NCBI GenBank assembly: GCA_022702545.1
Contig: JAHRBC010000003.1
Location: forward strand, 5,146,001 to 5,210,000
Direction of reading: 5' to 3'
DNA length: 64,000 bases
DNA from: Phycomyces nitens
Taxonomy: Eukaryota; Mucoromycota; Mucoromycetes; Mucorales; Phycomycetaceae
Of the stretch, positions 11,012-21,471 are shown piece by piece (within the stretch, counting starts at the first letter, position 1; every line of letters starts with the position of its first letter). Both the position numbers and the translations under genes were made by a program. Below the pieces are notes generated by a model. It was not told where the DNA came from and searched no databases. It worked only from the letters and a program-made list of their open reading frames with translations.

Positions 11012-13889
11012 GAACTACTCTCAAATTCTTGGATCTTGATGGCAGCATTGGCAAGATTCTCCAAAGGTTCCCAAGTGCGCTCTTCTGGGCCATACCCTTT
11101 CCAGTCCACCAGATACTGGATTTTCCTTCGATGTAGCCTTTTTGCCAAGATCTCCTCAACTTCATACTCTTGCTCATTATCTACTATGACTGGGGGCGGT
11201 GGGTCTTGGTACCTTGCTGATAATTCATTTCTGACCACTGGTTCCAACAGGGAGACATGGAACACGTTATGAACTTTCATTGATGGCGGGAGCTTGACAT
11301 GGTATGCTACTGGATTGATCTGTTCTTCAATAGTGAAAGGACCCAATCGCTTGTAATCCAGCTTATTGCTTGGGCGAGAAGTTCTGATATTGCTACTTGA
11401 GAGCCAGACTTGGGAACCAGGGAGCAGAGCAGGAATATCCTTGCGATGTTTGTTGGCATGTTGAGAATAAGTGAGTTGGGCTTGCTTCATGTTAGCTTTG
11501 ATGTTATTGAAGACTTCTTGCATGAACTTGACTTTGTCTTCAACTATGGGCACTACAATATCTTGACTAGCAGAGAAATCTAGGCGCAGGTGGAACCCAT
11601 AATTGGCCAGAAATGGGGAGTGCTTTGTTGCAGAGTGGGTAGAGTTGTTGTAGGCAAATTCGGCAATAGGGAGGAGCTGGAGCCAATTGTCCTGGGAGTA
11701 GTTGGTATAACAACGAATGTGCTGTTCCAATATCTGGTTGACACGCTCGGTTTGACCATCTGACTCAGGGTGGAATGCGGAAGACAGGGAAGTAGTGGTG
11801 CCAAGGGCCTTATGAAAGGTGCGCCAAAAGCGGGAGATAAATTGGGGACCACGGTCAGAAACAATGTCAAGGGGAACACCATGGAGACGGACAATGTTGG
11901 CAATAAACAGATCTACGGTTTCGGGGCGGTTACTGTCTTGTTACACGGGATGAAATGGGCCATCTTGGATAGTCGATCAACTACAACCATTATGCTATCA
12001 AAGGACCCAGATTGGGGAAGATCGGTGATAAAGTCAAGGGATACCGAGGACCAGGGTTGTTCAGGGACAGAGAGTGGCATCAGGTTACCATGTTTGGCAT
12101 GCCTAGAGGTCTTGCTTCGGGAACAGGTCTCACAAGTCGCAACATAGTCTTTTACATACTTTCGCATGCCAGGCCACCAGTATGCTCGAGCAACAAGATC
12201 AAACGTGCGAGCAACACCAAAATGACCAGCAAGAAGAGCGTCATGACGGGATTTCAGTACTTGGATACGGCAGTTTCCTTCTGGGACATATATGCGACTA
12301 TTCTTATACAAGGTACCATTGACAAATGTGAATTCTGATTCTGGATCTATATTCTTGATCAATTCTTGAGCTGTTGGATCGGTCTGGGTGTCTTGCTGGA
12401 TTGCCTGGGTCAGTGATGCAGTCTGGGAACGGGTTGAGATGGCGCCAAGAATAAGCTGCTTTGGCTTGAGAAGCACTTGATTCTGGACGTCATAGACTTC
12501 ATCTCCTCCTTTAGGCTCATATTCGGGGTGGCGGGACAGGGCATCGGGCTTTCCTTGCATGTGGCCAGGACGATAATAGATGCAAAAATCGAAATCAGCA
12601 AGGAAAAGGGACCAACGAACTTGACGGCGGTTGAGACGGCAAGTGGTAGTGAAGTATTCAAGGTTCTTATGATCGGTAAAAACGGTGATTTAATGCTGTG
12701 ATCCGACCAAATGATGGCGCCAAATTTCAAAAGCATCGACAATGGCAAGCATCTCTTTGTCATAGATCTCGTAGTTAATTTCGGCGGGCAACAGCTTATG
12801 GGAAAAGAAAGCAACAGGATGAAGCATCTCGTCGGAACCAACTTGAGAGAGGACAGCCCCAAGGGCAAAGTCGGAAGCATCGGTTTCCAGGACGAACGGG
12901 CGGGAGAAGTCAGCGTGGGCAAGGATAGGTGCAGTGCAGAATTGGGACTTGAGATGTTCAAACGAGTTTTGGGCTTCTGTGGACCAGGCGAAAGGAACTT
13001 TCTTGGACAAGAGTTTAGTCATTGGTAACACAGCGTGTGAGAAACCTTTGATAAATCTGCGGTAATAATTGGCAAAGCCAAGGAACACTTGCAAAGCATG
13101 GACAGACTGAGGAGATTTCCACTCCTGGATGGTCTTGACTTTCGCAGTGTCCATGGACACACCAGAAGGTGAGATCTCGTAACCAAGGAACTCAACTTGG
13201 GACTGGTCGAAGGCGCATTTCTCTAACTTGGCATAAAGCCCATGATCAAGAAGACGTTTCAGGACTTGCCGGACATGTTGATTGTGGTCTTCTTGGTTGG
13301 CTGAGAAAATGAGAATATCATCGAGGTACACAACAACAAAGTTATCGAGCATATCGCGGAAAACATCATTCATCATGTGCTGGAAGGTGGCGGGAGCATT
13401 GCTGAGACCAAATGGCATCACAGTGTATTCAAAATGGCCGTAGCGTGTTCTGAAGGCTGTCTTCCATTCGTCACCAGGCTTGACTCGGACAAGATTATAC
13501 GCACCACGAAGATCTACTTTCGAAAACACTTTCGCATTTCCAAGACGGTCAAGAAGTTCATTGATGAGTGGCAGTGGGTATCGGTTCTTCACAGTAATCT
13601 TATTCAGGCCACGGTAATCAGAACAAAGTCGAAGCGAACCATCCTTTTTCTTGACAAAGAGTATGGGGGCACCAGCGGGAGACTTGGAGTGGCGGATGAA
13701 CCCTTTTTCAGATTTTCATCAAGGTATTCGCGAAGGGCTTTCAGTTCAGGCTCGCCAAGATTGTATATAGGACCCCAAGGTGGAGTCGTACCTTCTTGAA
13801 GCTTGATTTCTATATCATACTTTCGGTGCTCAGGTAATAGATCGGCGTTAGCCTTACTAAATACGGGAGCAAGATCAGAGTACTTTGAA

Positions 13890-14190
13890 GGAATGGCAAT
13901 TGGGGATGGGGAAGACGAGACAGAGACTGGGAAAGGTGGTACAGGAACGGACTGGGAATCGGGAGATATGGGAACAGAGGCGGAAACAGAGACAGGCAAA
14001 GGAACAGGGACAGAGACGGGCGAAGGGACAGGAACAGAGACAGGCGAAGGAACAATGACAGAGACAGGCGAAGGGACAAGAACAGAGGCAGACGAAGGGG
14101 CAGGAATAGACGAGAGAGATACTTGGGAGACCGATGTGGAAATTGATTTTACAGAAACAGGGACAGGAACAGGAACAGATACAGAAGACA
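13890..14190 (-). repeat. Minisatellite coding a Pro/Val/Ser tract in element A Pol
   Basis: Imperfect units of about 30 bases (plus-strand themes GACAGAGACAGGCGAAGG and GGAACAGAGACAGG) encode a protein repeat of the SVPVPSPV type between protease and reverse transcriptase. A long low-complexity linker at this position is not part of the usual Ty3 Pol plan. Confidence 0.8.
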
Positions 14191-14379
14191 AGGAAGTTAC
14201 ATTGGGACAAAAGGAGACGGATTTCTTTTTCCATGATAAAATTACAGGATCGTGGCTAGCACACCAACTGGTTCCAAGGATAACAGGATAGGTCGAGAAG
14301 GGGAGTACATGAAAGCTTGCAAGTTCGGGATAACCACCAACAGAAAAGTTAAGTTTAGCGGTTTCCTTAGTAATAGCTC

Positions 14380-14720
14380 TGTTGTATTTGGCATAATGGT
14401 ATATCAGAGAAAAGTGATATATAAACCCAGATAGCTGGATTATCTAAAATCAAGACAAACTATACCATCCAGAAATCCTTATCCAAATATGAAAATACCA
14501 TACCCAATCTATTGTGGGACAAAGTCCCAAAATACCTATTAACTGATAACACAGCTATTATGATAATGAATATCCAAGCTGATAAGAATTATAAGAATAA
14601 TTATAAATACTAAGTTAACATACTTCTTAAATCAATAACTGGATATACTTTAACTTTTTCTAAACCACAATAAAGAGTCTCAAAGTATCCACCGTCCCAA
14701 TTTCTACTACAAATATCACA
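14380..14720 (+). repeat. 5' LTR of element B
   Basis: Begins TGTTGTATTTGG and ends ATATCACA. It includes a TATA-like ATATACTT near 14643. A solo copy occurs at 26322-26663. Confidence 0.97.
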
Positions 14721-14733
14721 TTTTTTACTTTGA
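14721..14733 (+). other. Possible self-complementary primer-binding site, element B
   Basis: TACTTTGA (14726-14733) follows the LTR and is complementary to TCAAAGTA at 14680-14687 inside the LTR, about 36 bases past a TATA-like sequence. No tRNA-type TGG start is present. The eight-base match agrees with Tf1-style self-priming but is short. Confidence 0.4.
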
Positions 14734-14766
14734 ACCCTCGCTTCTATAAAAAATACTATCCGAAAA

Positions 14767-17700
14767 ATGTCTTCCATCAACGAGACCCCTACCATTGCCC
14801 AGCAAGAGGCCCCTGCCCACAAGGAGAGCACAAGTGAGCTCATGGAAGTAGACACCACTTCCGAGCAAAAGTGTGTTTCCGGCCTAGCTGAGTCCCGCTA
14901 CGCGCCCAAGGCGGCTGAGCAAGGCACCGTCTCTGGAGAAGAAAGGCGCAAGCACACCAGGGCCGTAGCTGAAAGATTGATCAGCAAGTACGAGCAGAAG
15001 GCCTGGGACCTTATGATTGCCGTGGATGAGGCCACCGACAAGGACGACCACGAGGTTGCCAAGACCCTTGGCAAGGAGGTTGACGATGCCAACGACCAGT
15101 TGGCCAGATTCCGGACACTCCTTGCGGCTGCCCAAGAGCCCATCCCGACCAACACCAACGGGACCGCCATCAACTTGAGGGACATTCCGTTGTTCCAACT
15201 GGCTGGTCACTCCGTCCCCAACCCGGATGCCAAGGTGTACCAACACGTGGAGCTCTACCTGTCCGCGTTTGAGAATGTGCTCGCAACTGGCAAGGAGCAC
15301 ATTGACATTGCCTGGTCGAAATGGCTCCCGAATGCCATGGTGGATGAGTACGACGCCTGGTACAAAAGTACATTGGCGTTGAAGAACTGCAAGTGGGAGG
15401 AGGCCCGTGTGCTGATCAAGCAGCACTATGACTCCGAGGAGCAGCAGGCGATAATGTCGGTCAAGGTGCTAACCATGACCATGAGAGAGGACGAGTCCGT
15501 CCAAGAGTATGGACACCGTTTCCAGAGGACTTGCCGCGAGGGCAACGTGAAGCAAGACATGATTGTGGCCTTGCGGTTCTTGGCTTCCCTCACCCCGCAC
15601 TTCCATCAAACCACCCACGTTGCCTGGTGGACCCGCAACTCCCACAAGCCGCAGACCGTCCAACAAGTCCTGGATCTGGCGATCACGCTGACTCGCCCCA
15701 TGAAGAGGGTTAGAGCCGAGGCCGAGAAGACCCACACTGGCTCCCGCCGACGCACAGATGGTCAGTCTTTCCAGTTCGGGTCGAGCAGACATCGTTCTGG
15801 AAAAGCCTCGGGTTCCCCAGCTAGTGCAGGATTCTTCTGCACTCAGCATGGTAAGAATACCACCCACAACACGGAGGGATGTAGGATCATCTCCGGTCGT
15901 GCGGAAAAGGCCAAGGCCAAGGAATGCTACCATTGTCACCGACAATGGAGCCCAGGACATACATGCCCAGAATACCACACCTCTTTTGTGAATAAACAGC
16001 GCAAGCCCAATGTGGCTGTGCATGCTGTACGCACATCAAGAGGCAGCATGGTGGACAAACTGTCCGAAGAACTGGAGTATACCTCACTAGGTAAGACAAA
16101 TAAGGAACAATATCATTTGAATCCATTCTCACTAAACACCCCTGTATTATTACAGAATGAGCATCAGCTCATGGGCTTGCTGGACTCCGGAGCCGAAGTC
16201 TCGTGTATTAGTGTAGAACTATATAATAAACTCATAAGTCTACCTATTACAAAAATCGAAGGAAACATAACATTTGCAAGTAAAGCACAATCCGTGCAAC
16301 GTATAGGAAAGACATCTCCTTTGCTAGTTAGTTACGCTAATGGCCACTCTTTTACACATGAATTTGAACTTATCGATATGAATATCGAAGGTGTTGATCT
16401 TATTCTTGGTTTTGATATTATGCCAAAGATGGGAATAGCCTTTACGGGTGTTGCCACGTCTTGGAATGCAAATGATTATAAAGAAAATATGAAAAAGGAA
16501 CAGCCCATAATAGATGATCTTGAGCCAAACAATGCACCCTACGGCACAGAGGCTGAAAGAGCAAAGTTTTTCTCAGCAGTCACACCATATATTAAGGCTA
16601 ATGAAGCAATACCAAAAGATTCGTTTTGTACAGTACCTGAATCGGTGGTGGCATTGCACACACCAGAAGCTGCGACTACGTACCAAAGACAATATCCTAT
16701 TCCCTATGCATTAAGACCCATCATAGACGAGGCCGTTAATAATTGGCTGAAAGAAGGAACTATTGTGAAATCTACAGTAAACTCAGCATGGAACAGTCCA
16801 CTGACTCTGGCTGACAAAAAGATGCACAAGGAAACAAGACGGGCAAGAGACCATGCCTTGATCCTCGGCACATTAATAAATTGCTTCCTGATGACCGATA
16901 CCCTTTGCCATTAATCCGAGAGATCTTCGATACTCTAGCAGGAGCAAGTGTATTTTCTACACTTGATTTAAAAAGCGCCTTCCATCGCTTCCAAATACGC
17001 AAAGAGGATCAACATAAAACGACATTTACGCACAATAATCTGCAGTATATGTTCCAGGGATGTCCTTTTGGACTCAAGCCCTTGTCATCAAAGTTCCAAA
17101 GAGTCATGTCTTTGATATTTCAGGACATGCCTTTTATACAAACGTTTGTGGATGACATCGTCATTTTCTCCAAGAATCTAGAGGAACATACCCATCATGT
17201 TTGTCAAGCTATCAACAAATTGACGGAGGTCAATCTAATTTTGAACCCCAACAAATGTCATTTTGCCCAGAAGTCAGTCTACTTACTGGGATTCTCAGTC
17301 GACGCACAAGGCAGTCGAATTGACCAAAGAAAGATCACGAATGTGCTGCAATGGCCTATACCAAAGACAGGAAAAGACATCCAGAGCTTTCTAGGAGTCA
17401 TCAATTATTTCCGTGAATACATACCAGTGGCAGCCCACATTACTGCGCCACTGGATGCTCTCAGAAACGCTGGTAGCTTATCCAAGATTTGGAATAATGA
17501 TCACCAACGGAGTTTCGAGCAGCTTAAAGCCATTTTGCAAACAAACCCCATATTGCACTTTCCTGACTTATCTCAACCATTCTTTGTTGCCACTGATGCT
17601 TCCAATCTAGGAATTGGTGCTACTCTGTATCAAAATATCAATGACCAAAAGAAGTACATTGGATTTATGGCCAGAGCTTTATCAAAATCAGAACGTAATT

Positions 17701-19526
17701 ATTCTACGACGAAACGTGAGCTACTAGCCATGGTATTCGCACTTAAGAAATTCCACAAATTCTTATGGGGACAGAAATTCACATTGTACACTGACCACAA
17801 GGCTTTGACATATATCCACACGCAAAAGGTGGCGAACCCCATGATGATCCAGTGGATGGATACATTACTTGATTATAATTATGATGTGGTACACATACCT
17901 GGCATCAGCAACAAGTTACCGGATTATTTATCTCGTCTATTCTCCCCGGAAAATAGTCTGGAGGGGGGTAATGAGGCACTGAAGCCATCTCAAGACAAAA
18001 TAGAGGCTCAGCAGAATCCGAAGTTTGAACAAATTGAGTACACATCTAAACCAAAGGACCAAAGAGTATTTACGGTCAAGACAAAGAGTGATACCATAGA
18101 CTATATGACACCTCCAGAAGAAGAGCGCAAAGATATATTAATGAAAGCGCATCTCTTTGGACACTTTGGTGCAGAACACATAGTAGAATTGAATCACAAG
18201 AACGGTATACATTGGGCAAATATGATCCAAGATGCACTTGAATGTGTAAAGGAATGTCCGTCTTGTCAGAAATATAATATCACTAAGAAAGGCTATAATC
18301 CTCTAAGACCTATCCATGCATATGTACCAGGAGACCACTGGGCAATCGACCTAGCTGGCCCATTACATCCTACGACAGAGAGTAATGTATACCTATTTGT
18401 AATGGTAGACGTTTGCACACGCTTCTGCTTATTAAGAGCAATTCCGAACAAACAATCGGACACTATTGTCAAAACACTAGTACAGATATTTGGTGATTTC
18501 GGGTTTCCACGAATCATACAATCTGATAATGGCACAGAGTTCAAGAATGAACTGATGAAGAAATTACTACAGAATACAGGAGTCGATCATAGACTTGTAA
18601 CACCATACCACCCTAGAGCAAATGGCCTAGCAGAGAGATGGGTACAGACATCTATGCAAGTCATCAGAAAGATGGTAGCAGGAACTGGAAAAGATTGGGA
18701 CTATTATCTCCCAGCTGTACAATTGGCAATCAATAATAAGATGTCAAAAAGGTTAAATACTGCTCCATTTTCACTGATGTTTGCTAGACAAATGAACGCT
18801 TTTGAGGACTATAGAGATCCCAAATCTACACCATCGAAACCAATGACCTATGACGAACTTATCAAACGTATCGATCATATGGCAGAAGTTGTGTTTCCAG
18901 CCATTAAAGACAGAACCGATCGAATTACGGCCATACAAAAAGAAAAGTTTGATAGCACGCATCGAATCGCAAGAATTGACAATGGTAGTTATGTAATGAT
19001 CAAACTACCTACAAGAAGCAGCAAATTAGCTCCAGCATATCAAGGACCATACACAGTAATCCGTCAAACCAAAGGAGGCTCATATGTATTACAAGATGAG
19101 ACAGGAGCACTCTTGCCTAGAGATTACCCACCATCGGATTTGAAATTGATATCGATGGACGAGGCAATACTCGAAGACGAACTGTTTGAAGTACAGGCAA
19201 TCATCAATCACAGAGGCAACGCTGGCAAGCGTGAGTTTCTAGTGAGATGGAAAGGATACGGACCAGAAGAAGATTCCTGGATCACACCGGATAAGTTCAC
19301 AGATCTCCAAACAATCCAAGAATATTGGGTACGCAGAGACAAACAGAATATCACGAATGAGCTTGTAGTAAAAAGACCAAGAGGACGTCCAAGAAAGGAC
19401 CAGACCAAGATTCTCAGTGCACAAAACAAAACAAACTCCATCGCCAAGAAGAACTATGATAATAGACGCCAAAGCAAGCGCTTAACTAAAGTCAAGTCTG
19501 GAGGGGTAATGTTGTATTTGGCATAA
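14767..19526 (+). CDS. Gag-Pol polyprotein of element B (one-base deletion in A5 run)
   Basis: Gag starts at ATG 14767 with a SSINETPTIAQ N terminus and has a knuckle of the type CYHCHRQWSPGHTC. It is fused in frame to retropepsin (LLDSGAEVS). The first frame stops at 16914. The RT frame, one base off, contains LDLKSAFHRF, FVDDIVIFS, RNase H (FVATDASNLG), integrase (HLFGHFG, CPSCQKYN, IDLAGPL, QSDNGTEF, NGLAERWV), and a chromodomain (LFEVQAII, FLVRWKGYG), ending inside the 3' LTR. The shift falls in the A5 run 16816-16820 just before the RT palm; a sixth A would restore one frame. No other lesion is seen, so this may be an intact element with a homopolymer sequencing error. Confidence 0.9.
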
Positions 19527-19850
19527 TGGTATATCAGAGAAAAGTGATATATAAACCCAGATAGCTGGATTATCTAAAATCAAGACAAACTATACCATCC
19601 AGAAATCCTTATCCAAATATGAAAATACCATACCCAATCTATTGTGGGACAAAGTCCCAAAATACCTATTAACTGATAACACAGCTATTATGATAATGAA
19701 TATCCAAGCTGATAAGAATTATAAGAATAATTATAAATACTAAGTTAACATACTTCTTAAATCAATAACTGGATATACTTTAACTTTTTCTAAACCACAA
19801 TAAAGAGTCTCAAAGTATCCACCGTCCCAATTTCTACTACAAATATCACA
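19510..19850 (+). repeat. 3' LTR of element B
   Basis: 341 bases, apparently identical to the 5' LTR and preceded by the purine tract GGAGGGGTAA. The pol stop codon (19524-19526) lies inside it. Confidence 0.97.
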
Positions 19851-19855
19851 AGCTC

Positions 19856-20134
19856 CACCCGCCAATTCTCGACCATCAACTACATAGATTGGCAAAGGAA
19901 GGTTTTTATTCTTGGTTGGGATATTATACGTATTTACCAAATCAGCGCTAATAAAGCTACTATGGGCACCAGAGTCAATTAGAGCTTTGGTGTGAATTAT
20001 TCTATCATCAAGTTTTATGGATACGGGCAAGACAAGGTGTTCTTCGGATTGGGTCAAAGGTAAGGGATCCGGTGGTAGTGGTTGATTGTCCAGGGTATTA
20101 CCCCTTACTGGTAAGTCTGGACTTGGTCTTTTCC
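19856..20134 (-). pseudogene. Element A Pol, proximal part (protease), read by minus-one frameshift
   Basis: This frame begins at the slippery heptamer and reads through the retropepsin (KALIDSGAHSSFI) to RELAGGA, where element B is inserted. It has no start of its own near its 5' end: it overlaps the end of gag in the minus-one frame, so it would be made as a Gag-Pol fusion. It continues on the far side of element B at 14374. Confidence 0.85.
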
Positions 20135-20135
20135 C
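20088..20135 (-). promoter_or_regulatory. Programmed minus-one frameshift signal at the element A gag-pol junction
   Basis: On the minus strand the heptamer G-GGA-AAA (20129-20135) is in the gag frame. After a six-base spacer comes the stem GTCCAG/CTGGAC (20117-20122 with 20088-20093), enclosing a second pairing TTACC/GGTAA, with the gag stop codon (20105-20107) in its loop. A minus-one slip at this heptamer leads exactly into the protease frame. This matches the standard layout of such signals; its efficiency is unknown. Confidence 0.85.
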
Positions 20136-21091
20136 TGGTCAATGACAGCGTGAACAGCCATGGGAGCACCAGATTTGGCAGGACAGTTACGGGCCATGTG
20201 GCCATGGAGACCACAGTACAAGCACAGACCTTGGGCACGGCGACGATCCTTTTCTTCTGGGGACAAAGGCCCCTTTGGCATTGCCCGAGTGGCGTCGAGT
20301 TCCATTGGGGTGGGACCAGAGTAGTAGGCGGGGTTTGGCATTGTGGGACGAGGGGCAGGAGCAGACAGAGGTATAGGCTGGTTGTGGTTGTACTGGAAGT
20401 TGGTCGGGTGGGGCCGGGAAGTACGGGAGCGTTCCAAACGGCGTACTTGGAAGCGATTGTCAATACGTGTGCAGATTTTGATCAGACAGTTAAGTTTTTC
20501 AGGTGTTTCAAACCGGGAAACTTCGTCCTTAATGTCCTCATTTAAGGCCTGGTAGAAGGCCGAGCAAAGAGCCGATTCATTCCAGGAAACATGGGCAGCC
20601 AAGCGACGAAATTCACCAGCCATAATGGCTATAGATTGACGGCCCTGTTTCATTGTCAAGAGTTTTCTTTGGGCATCTCGGGACATGTCAGGATCACTAA
20701 AGGCAATTCTGAATTCGTGGCAGAAGGCAGAGTAGTTATTCAGGAATTCGGCGTTGTTCTGGCTAAGGTATGGGGCTACCCAGGAGAAAGCGATACCACG
20801 GAGACGAGAAGCAGCATAGGCAACCTTGGTGCCATCACTGGCATATCGGGAAGGTTGACATGTAAACAGGATCTGGAGTTGCATAAGAAAGTCGTTGGAC
20901 CGACGATGGTCACCATAGAAGAATTCAGGGTCGGCGATTCTGGGCTCAGGTGTACTTGGCTCATGGTAATGTTTGGGTTCAGGGTTGGGTTCCTGGTGGG
21001 CAGTTCGAGCACGAAGCTCTTCAAGTTCACAGCGCATGGCCATCATTTCGGCCCTCATTTGTTCCATGGATGATTCGTTGGATTCAGGCAT
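20105..21091 (-). CDS. Gag of element A
   Basis: Capsid/nucleocapsid precursor, 328 residues from the MPESNESS start at 21091, the first ATG past the LTR. Upstream codons of the same frame run into the LTR and are not counted. It has a coiled-coil-like N terminus (MRAEMMAMRCELEELRA), a Ty3 Gag core (FLMQLQILFTCQP, YAASRLRG) and one classical CCHC knuckle, CLYCGLHGHMARNC, unlike the modified knuckles of elements 1 and B. It ends at TAA 20105-20107 within the frameshift hairpin. Confidence 0.9.
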   Translation of the reverse strand: MPESNESSMEQMRAEMMAMRCELEELRARTAHQEPNPEPKHYHEPSTPEPRIADPEFFYGDHRRSNDFLMQLQILFTCQPSRYASDGTKVAYAASRLRGIAFSWVAPYLSQNNAEFLNNYSAFCHEFRIAFSDPDMSRDAQRKLLTMKQGRQSIAIMAGEFRRLAAHVSWNESALCSAFYQALNEDIKDEVSRFETPEKLNCLIKICTRIDNRFQVRRLERSRTSRPHPTNFQYNHNQPIPLSAPAPRPTMPNPAYYSGPTPMELDATRAMPKGPLSPEEKDRRRAQGLCLYCGLHGHMARNCPAKSGAPMAVHAVIDQGKDQVQTYQ

Positions 21092-21171
21092 GGTATAAAA
21101 TGAGGAAGCAGAGAGAGGGGAAAGCAGAGGGTCGGAGTACAGGGAATCCAGGGCGGGGTACAAGAGTTGTG

Positions 21172-21181
21172 AAGCGAACAA
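21172..21181 (-). other. Self-complementary primer-binding site of element A
   Basis: Two bases after the 5' LTR the element strand reads TTGTTCGCTT, the exact complement of AAGCGAACAA at 21261-21270 inside the LTR, about 35 bases after TATAAATA. This is the Tf1 arrangement, in which the RNA's own 5' end primes reverse transcription. No tRNA-type TGG start follows the LTR. Confidence 0.75.
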
Positions 21182-21183
21182 AC

Positions 21184-21471
21184 TGTCAGGAACTGATCCA
21201 AGCAGACAAGGCAAGAGACAGAAACAGGAGGTTCAAGGATAAGTTATTTAATAAAAGACGTTGTTCGCTTGATCTTTCTATGATCAAGCTCTACTGGTAT
21301 TTATATGTTTTCTAGCTAGGGTAAAGATATGTCTAAATATAATGATTGGTAACTGTGGCGGGTGGGTGTACAAGAAAGGAAAGTCTAAAGATAGCTATGA
21401 TGTATTTGGTCTTCTAGCTAGTATCCATTTTGGGAGTGTGGCGCGAAGGCTGTTAGGAACCAATCCTAACA
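21184..21471 (-). repeat. 5' LTR of element A with promoter and hairpin
   Basis: 288 bases. On the element strand a TATAAATA box is followed by a perfect hairpin GCTTGATC-7-GATCAAGC and then AAGCGAACAA, the likely RNA start. A related LTR fragment at 42911-43040 keeps box and hairpin. Confidence 0.95.

Larger units (their letters stand above)
10993..14374 (-). pseudogene. Element A Pol, distal part (end of PR, RT, RNase H, IN, chromodomain)
   Basis: Reading continues from the protease across the element B insertion: RELAGGA before the break, ITKETAKLNF after it. Next come a Pro/Val/Ser repeat segment (about 13890-14180), RT ([19 protein letters not shown]), RNase H ([20 protein letters not shown]), integrase zinc and catalytic domains (HFGVARTFD, CETCSRSK, VVVDRLSKMAHF) and a chromodomain (EYEVEEILAKR, YLVDWKGYG). 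Lesions: a one-base deletion near 13697-13708 just before the RT core, an in-frame TAA at 12690-12692 in RNase H, and a one-base deletion near 11918-11925 in integrase. Two of the three are in short runs of one base and could be sequencing artefacts. Confidence 0.9.
14380..19850 (+). mobile_element. Ty3/Gypsy chromovirus element B, nested in element A
   Basis: Two 341-base LTRs (14380-14720 and 19510-19850) look identical base for base and are flanked by AGCTC at 14375-14379 and 19851-19855. It carries gag, pol and a chromodomain in the plus orientation, opposite to its host element. LTR identity makes it the youngest insertion in the window. Confidence 0.98.
10705..21471 (-). mobile_element. 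Ty3/Gypsy chromovirus element A, interrupted by element B
   Basis: A minus-strand element with two 288-base LTRs differing at one base (10952 C versus 21431 T). It is bounded by the five-base target duplication ATTGG at 10700-10704 and 21472-21476. LTRs start TG and end CA. Gag, PR, RT, RNase H, integrase and chromodomain follow in Ty3 order. Element B sits inside the protease. Pol also carries two one-base frameshifts and a nonsense codon. Confidence 0.97.

Noticed and set aside
21092..21214. Upstream start of element A Gag within the LTR
   Set aside because: The frame is open into the LTR by chance; the first ATG after the primer site is at 21091 and fits the RNA start.
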